A DNA stretch of 64,000 bases from Diaminobutyricibacter sp049994905. Lineage in GTDB: Bacteria > Actinomycetota > Actinomycetes > Actinomycetales > Microbacteriaceae. This document shows, one piece after another, positions 60,560 to 64,000 of the stretch. A model generated the notes under the pieces. It made no database searches, was not told the DNA's origin, and was given only the letters and a program-made list of their open reading frames with translations. Numbering within the stretch: position 1 is the first letter of the stretch; each line of letters begins with the position of its first letter. The position numbers were made by a program, and so were the translations under genes. Where the stretch lies: contig NZ_CP188258.1 in assembly GCF_049994905.1 (NCBI RefSeq), forward strand, positions 372,001 to 436,000. Reading direction: 5' to 3'.

Positions 60560-61438
60560 TCAGTGGTAGCGAATACGGGCGGCCACGGCGGTCTGCCCCT
60601 CGGGCGCGATGACGGCGAGTTCCTCGGCATTCTGGCCATCGCTCCGCCCGACGATGTGCAGGCGCTCGCGGGCGAAAACGGGTGTACGCGCTGTGAATTC
60701 GAAATGCGTGATCGTGGCGCCAGGGCGGCGGTCGAGAAACGAGGAGACGAGCATGGTCGCGGACAGCGGTCCGTGCACGACCAGACCGGGGTAGCCTTCG
60801 ACATCGCTGGCATACGGCAGGTCGTAGTGGATGCGGTGCGAATTGAACGTGAGCGCCGAGAATCGAAAGAGAATGATCTCGTCGGGGGTCGCCGTGCTCG
60901 TCCAGTCCCAGCCGTCAGGCGCGTCAGTGGCTTCGCGCGGCGGCTGGGGGCCGGTCGGCATCGCGGTGGCGCGTTCGACGGGCTCACGATAGACGACCGT
61001 CTGTCGTTCGGTGATCGCTGGTCGGCCGCCTGCATCGATGTCGTGGCGAAGCACCACGAAGCAGAGTCGTCCTGAGGAGCCAGTCTTGGGAGTGATCGAT
61101 TCGATCGTCGACGTCTTGCGCAGCCGCTGGCCGGGCATAATCGGCGCGTGGTACTCGATGGTGCTGCCAGCCCACATTCGACGGGGCAGGTCCAGCGGCG
61201 GCATGAAGCCACCAAGACGCGGATGCCCGTCGGCGCCGAGTTCGCTCTCGGCGGCCGTCGGTGTGAACTGCATCCAATGCCCGGTCGGGAAGAGGGGAGT
61301 GGCGTCGAGGTGCTCTGCTGCGATCGGCCGATCGAGCAGGGCGGCCAGTTGTGCGACGGATGACCGAGAGGCGACATCATCCACAACCTCGGTCCGTCCG
61401 ACCCATGTGCCGTAGTCTGCGGCGGGAGCCCCTGTCAT
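60560..61438 (-). CDS. FAS1/HTD2-type dehydratase domain protein (COG3777, mesaconyl-C4-CoA hydratase-like)
   Basis: A 292-residue double hot-dog protein. GTWVGRTEVVDDVASRSSVAQLAALLDR and LFPTGHWMQF at the N-terminus and LTFNSHRIHYDLPYASDVEGYPGLVVHGPLSATML at the C-terminus are typical of the HTD2 group, which includes mesaconyl-C4-CoA hydratase of the 3-hydroxypropionate bicycle. The His/Asp-type catalytic region is around SHRIHYD. ATG 61438 is chosen because AAGGAG lies 9 bases upstream; an ATG at 61447 would abut that site. It opens the minus-strand operon, divergent from the enoyl-CoA hydratase gene. Confidence 0.78.
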   Translation of the reverse strand: MTGAPAADYGTWVGRTEVVDDVASRSSVAQLAALLDRPIAAEHLDATPLFPTGHWMQFTPTAAESELGADGHPRLGGFMPPLDLPRRMWAGSTIEYHAPIMPGQRLRKTSTIESITPKTGSSGRLCFVVLRHDIDAGGRPAITERQTVVYREPVERATAMPTGPQPPREATDAPDGWDWTSTATPDEIILFRFSALTFNSHRIHYDLPYASDVEGYPGLVVHGPLSATMLVSSFLDRRPGATITHFEFTARTPVFARERLHIVGRSDGQNAEELAVIAPEGQTAVAARIRYH

Positions 61439-61469
61439 TCGTGTCATCTCCTTCGGCATCACCACAACC

Positions 61470-61493
61470 TTATACAATCTTATACAATATTGT
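61470..61493. promoter_or_regulatory. Repeat-rich regulatory site in the divergent promoter region
   Basis: Direct repeats TTATACAAT at 61470-61478 and 61480-61488 (10-base period) run into the palindrome ACAATATTGT (61484-61493). The site lies between the divergent minus-strand hydratase and plus-strand enoyl-CoA hydratase genes and may bind the nearby GntR protein. Confidence 0.55.
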
Positions 61494-61523
61494 CTGTAGT
61501 CATCTCTGAGCGAAGGGTTCGTA

Positions 61524-62318
61524 GTGGCCGGTTACGAGAAGTACAACGCGTTGGATGTGATCGGTCCCGACGACCAGGGGATCGTCACGATCCAGCTTGT
61601 CGGCCCGGGTCTCCATGCGATCGGAGCGGATGCCCATCGGGAACTCGTGCAGATCTGGCTGGATGTCGCCGCCGACGATCGCGTGCGCGCCGTATTGATT
61701 CGCGGAGAGGGTGAGCAGGCCTACTCGTCCGGGGGAAGCTTCGATGTCGTCGAAGAAATCACTGCGACGTGGGAGGCGCGACAGCGCGTCATGCGTGAGG
61801 CGCGCGAGCTCGTCCGAAACCTCATCGAATGCCCAGTGCCGGTTATTGCTGCGGTGAACGGTCCCGCCTCCGGCGCAGGGCTCGTGACGGTCGCGTTGGC
61901 CGACATCACGGTCGCCGGACGTAACGCGAAGATCGTCGATGGCCACGTGCGCCTGGGAGTCGCCGCCGGCGACCATGCTGCGCTCGCCTGGCCGATGCTC
62001 ACCTCGATGGCGAAAGTCAAGTACTACCTGCTGACAAATGAGATCCTCCGAGGAGAAGAGGCCGAGCGCATCGGCATGGTTTCGGTGTGCGTCGACGACG
62101 ACCAGGTCCAGCAGACGGCCCGGGCGATCGCTGAGCGTGTCGCCGGTGGTTCTCGCTCGGCGATCGCTGCCACCAAGTACGCGTTGAATAACTGGTACCG
62201 GCAGAACTTCCCGCTGCTCGACGCGTCGCTGGCGCACGAGTTCCTCGGTTTCAGTGGTCCCGACGTGGTGGAGGGCGTGGCCTCGCACCGCGAGAAGCGC
62301 TCGCCCAACTTTCAATGA
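61524..62318 (+). CDS. Enoyl-CoA hydratase/isomerase-family (crotonase-fold) protein
   Basis: A 264-residue crotonase-fold protein with the oxyanion-hole glycine regions (AYSSGGSFD and NGPASGAGLVTVALADI) and the block VRLGVAAGDHAALAWPML. Both glutamates of classical enoyl-CoA hydratases appear absent: the residue after GAG is Leu/Val where crotonase has Cys-Glu, and GHVRLG replaces QPEILLG. Related proteins with a GDxxxxxWP signature are widespread but poorly defined. It may act as a hydrolase or isomerase rather than a hydratase. The GTG start lies in the divergent promoter region; its stop overlaps the next ATG. Confidence 0.8.
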   Translation: MAGYEKYNALDVIGPDDQGIVTIQLVGPGLHAIGADAHRELVQIWLDVAADDRVRAVLIRGEGEQAYSSGGSFDVVEEITATWEARQRVMREARELVRNLIECPVPVIAAVNGPASGAGLVTVALADITVAGRNAKIVDGHVRLGVAAGDHAALAWPMLTSMAKVKYYLLTNEILRGEEAERIGMVSVCVDDDQVQQTARAIAERVAGGSRSAIAATKYALNNWYRQNFPLLDASLAHEFLGFSGPDVVEGVASHREKRSPNFQ

Positions 62319-63463
62319 ACGGGACGGGATCGGGCGGACCGCTCGCTGGTGTAACCGTCGTTTCGATCGAACAGGCGATCTCGGGACCCCTGGCCACGCG
62401 TCATCTCGCGGAACTGGGCGCAAGGGTCATCAAGATCGAGTCGCCAATGGGGGACTCGACGCGCACATACGACAAGAACGTGCACGGCATGTCTTCCCAT
62501 TTCGTGTGGCTCAACCGTGGCAAAGAATCCGTGGTGCTCGATCTGAGGGACGACGCGGACCGTGCGACGTTCACAGGTCTGTTGGATCGCGCAGACGTGT
62601 TCCTCACGAACATGGCGCCTGGGGCATTGGAACGGCTCGGGTTTCCGCCGGAACGGCTGCGCGACGATCGTCCTCGACTGATCGTGGTCCATATCTCCGG
62701 ATTCGGGGAAGGCGGCCCGATCTCGCACCGGCGTGCCTACGACCTGCTCGTGCAGGCGGAAGGCGGGATCTGTTCACTGACGGGTGCTCCCGGGTTCCCC
62801 GTGAAGCCTGGCGTTCCGAGCGTTGACATCGGCACAGCGTTGTACGCGTTCGCGTCGATCACAACCGCGCTCTATGCCAGGGAACGGTCGGGAGAGGGAA
62901 CGTTCATTCCGCTTGCCATGTTCGACGTTGCCGCGGAGACAACAGGATTTGCTCTCAACCAGGTGATACATACCGGCATCCAGCCCGATCCCGTCCCGAT
63001 GGGAACGCCCCTCATTGCGCCATATGGTGCGTATCGGACGGCGGACGGGCAGACCGTGGTGCTCGGCGCGACGTCGGATCGCGAATGGATCAAGCTCGCC
63101 GGTGATCTCATGGGGGACCCCGAATTCCGCGACGATCCTCGCTTCGCTGACAATGCGTCTCGGATCGACCATCGCCGCGAGCTTGACTCCCACATTGCCG
63201 AATGGACGTCGCTACGCACTCTCGCCGAAGTCCAGGACGAAGCGGATGCGGCGCAACTCGGCAATGCGCGACTGAACTCGGTGACGGAGCTCTCACGCCA
63301 TCCTCAGCTCTCGGAGCGAGGTCGCTGGCACACGTCCCTGGTGAACGGTTTCGAGGTGCCCGCGCTGAAGGCGCCCTTCGTCGGCGGCAGCTGGGGATCG
63401 TCATCGTCGTCCCGCGTTCCGGGTCTGGGCGAGGACACTGAACGCATCCGCAACGAAATCTGA
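62315..63463 (+). CDS. Class III (CaiB/BaiF) CoA-transferase
   Basis: A 382-residue class III CoA-transferase: LAGVTVVSIEQAISGPLATRHL, RVIKIESPMGDSTRTYD, SGFGEGGPISHRRAYDLLVQAEGG, and a probable catalytic Asp in GVPSVDIGTALYAFASI. ATG 62315 overlaps the enoyl-CoA hydratase-like stop, so the pair is coupled. It is the third such enzyme here; its closest family relatives include succinyl-CoA:mesaconate/citramalate-type transferases, but specificity is not readable. A GntR gene follows with an operator-like palindrome between. Confidence 0.85.
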   Translation: MNGTGSGGPLAGVTVVSIEQAISGPLATRHLAELGARVIKIESPMGDSTRTYDKNVHGMSSHFVWLNRGKESVVLDLRDDADRATFTGLLDRADVFLTNMAPGALERLGFPPERLRDDRPRLIVVHISGFGEGGPISHRRAYDLLVQAEGGICSLTGAPGFPVKPGVPSVDIGTALYAFASITTALYARERSGEGTFIPLAMFDVAAETTGFALNQVIHTGIQPDPVPMGTPLIAPYGAYRTADGQTVVLGATSDREWIKLAGDLMGDPEFRDDPRFADNASRIDHRRELDSHIAEWTSLRTLAEVQDEADAAQLGNARLNSVTELSRHPQLSERGRWHTSLVNGFEVPALKAPFVGGSWGSSSSSRVPGLGEDTERIRNEI

Positions 63464-63494
63464 CCATGCGGTCGTCGGCACATTGGCGACGAAA

Positions 63495-63512
63495 ATGGAT
63501 AATATAATCCAT
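63495..63512. promoter_or_regulatory. GntR-type operator upstream of the GntR gene
   Basis: ATGGATAATATAATCCAT is an 18-bp inverted repeat (arms ATGGAT/ATCCAT, one mismatched pair inside), 45 bases before the GntR start. Its size and AT-rich centre suit FadR/FCD-type GntR regulators, so autoregulation is likely. Confidence 0.65.
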
Positions 63513-63557
63513 TAACCGTCGGCAGGAGCCGCCGCGGTGTTCGGGGAGGCAGGCGTG

Positions 63558-64000
63558 ATGCGAAGACGACAGCTGAGTGACGAGGTCGCCGCATATCTTC
63601 GCCAATCGATCATGGCCGGGCAGTTCGCGCCAGGTGATTCGGTGAAGGCCGAGGCCGTTGGCGACGCCCTCGATGTGTCTGCGACACCCGTACGCGAAGC
63701 GCTCCACGCCCTCAGAGTCGAAGGCTTCCTCGAGCTGGTACCGCGACGTGGTTTCACGGTTGCTCCGCTGGTGGCCGACGACATCCGCGACATCTTCGAA
63801 GCACATGCGCTGATCGCCGGCGAACTCGTCGCACGCGCCACGGTGCGTGCGAATGAGGAGCAGGTGCGCGGGTTGGAGAATATCCATTCGCAACTGCTCG
63901 TGGCGGCAGCAGGCGGCCAGAACGAGATGCTGGAGAACCTGAACCACGAGTTCCACCGCGACCTCTACCTTCTTGCCGGCTCTGAACGGCTCCGTTGGGC
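63558..64000 (+). CDS. GntR-family (FCD-type) regulator, cut by the window end
   Basis: The N-terminal 147 residues are visible. A GntR winged helix occupies about 5-70 (LSDEVAAYLRQSIMAGQFAP then SATPVREALHALRVEGFLEL and PRRGFTVAPL), followed by the start of an FCD effector domain with DIRDIFEAHALIAGELVARA and the metal-binding-type NHEFHRDLYLLAG. The frame is still open at base 64000. ATG 63558 has GGGGAGG about 8 bases upstream; GTG 63555 is one codon earlier. It probably regulates the adjacent CoA-thioester cluster. Confidence 0.88.
   Translation, partial: MRRRQLSDEVAAYLRQSIMAGQFAPGDSVKAEAVGDALDVSATPVREALHALRVEGFLELVPRRGFTVAPLVADDIRDIFEAHALIAGELVARATVRANEEQVRGLENIHSQLLVAAAGGQNEMLENLNHEFHRDLYLLAGSERLRW

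Noticed and set aside
1..64000. CRISPR array, prophage, intact insertion sequence or riboswitch
   Set aside because: No regularly spaced repeats, phage structural genes, transposase genes or recognisable riboswitch cores were seen on either strand.

Overview
The window is a high-GC, densely packed chromosomal segment with many GTG/TTG starts, ATGA/GTGA stop-start overlaps, actinobacterial-type promoters and actinobacterial families (DUF2510, DUF5996, LCP, an NhaA-DsbA fusion, an ECF42-type sigma factor). It most likely comes from a saprophytic Actinomycetota, plausibly Microbacteriaceae; the genus cannot be fixed from sequence alone. No prophage, CRISPR array or intact insertion sequence was seen.

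Layout. 0-5.2 kb: an IclR regulator, small hypotheticals, UBP zinc-finger and DUF5996 genes, DUF445 and GNAT proteins. 5.2-14.9 kb: a fructan/fructose regulon. A secreted GH32 fructanase with an unusual nested insert and a fructokinase are followed by an SDR, a LacI repressor and a FrcBCA-type sugar ABC transporter. Three near-identical 14-bp palindromes mark the promoters. 14.9-16.3 kb: a drug-efflux MFS gene.

16.4-38.4 kb: the most interesting region, about 20 genes almost all on one strand. It encodes a Dpp/Opp-type peptide importer, an RpiR regulator, an unusually large set of amide and peptide hydrolases (amidase signature, isoaspartyl peptidase, DUF885, alpha/beta hydrolase, creatininase family, M20, M19), a PanE-like reductase and a threonine synthase-like PLP enzyme. 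It also encodes a well-conserved methylaspartate ammonia-lyase and a tightly coupled triad: class III CoA-transferase, MaoC hydratase and CitE-like lyase. Together these could import a peptide or amide, dismantle it, deaminate 3-methylaspartate to mesaconate, activate that as a CoA thioester, hydrate it and cleave it to central metabolites. A shared 17-bp palindrome with a fixed upstream box marks both promoters of the locus. This is the best candidate for an undescribed catabolic system.

38.4-44.7 kb: an ECF42-type sigma factor with its DGPF protein and a RibD-like reductase, preceded by a candidate sigma target promoter; then NhaA-DsbA, an acyl-CoA dehydrogenase and a TetR regulator. 44.8-49.9 kb: a GH3-GH43-MFS glycoside-use operon with a palindrome at its promoter. 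50-55 kb: an LCP cell-wall ligase, a DUF2510 membrane protein, tRNA-Ser(GCT), the collapsed remains of an alcohol dehydrogenase, small NTF2/VOC proteins and a TetR. 55-64 kb: a beta-propeller protein, an MBL hydrolase and a second CoA-thioester cluster (SDR, two class III CoA-transferases, thiolase, FAS1/HTD2-type hydratase, atypical enoyl-CoA hydratase) ending in a GntR gene cut by the window edge.
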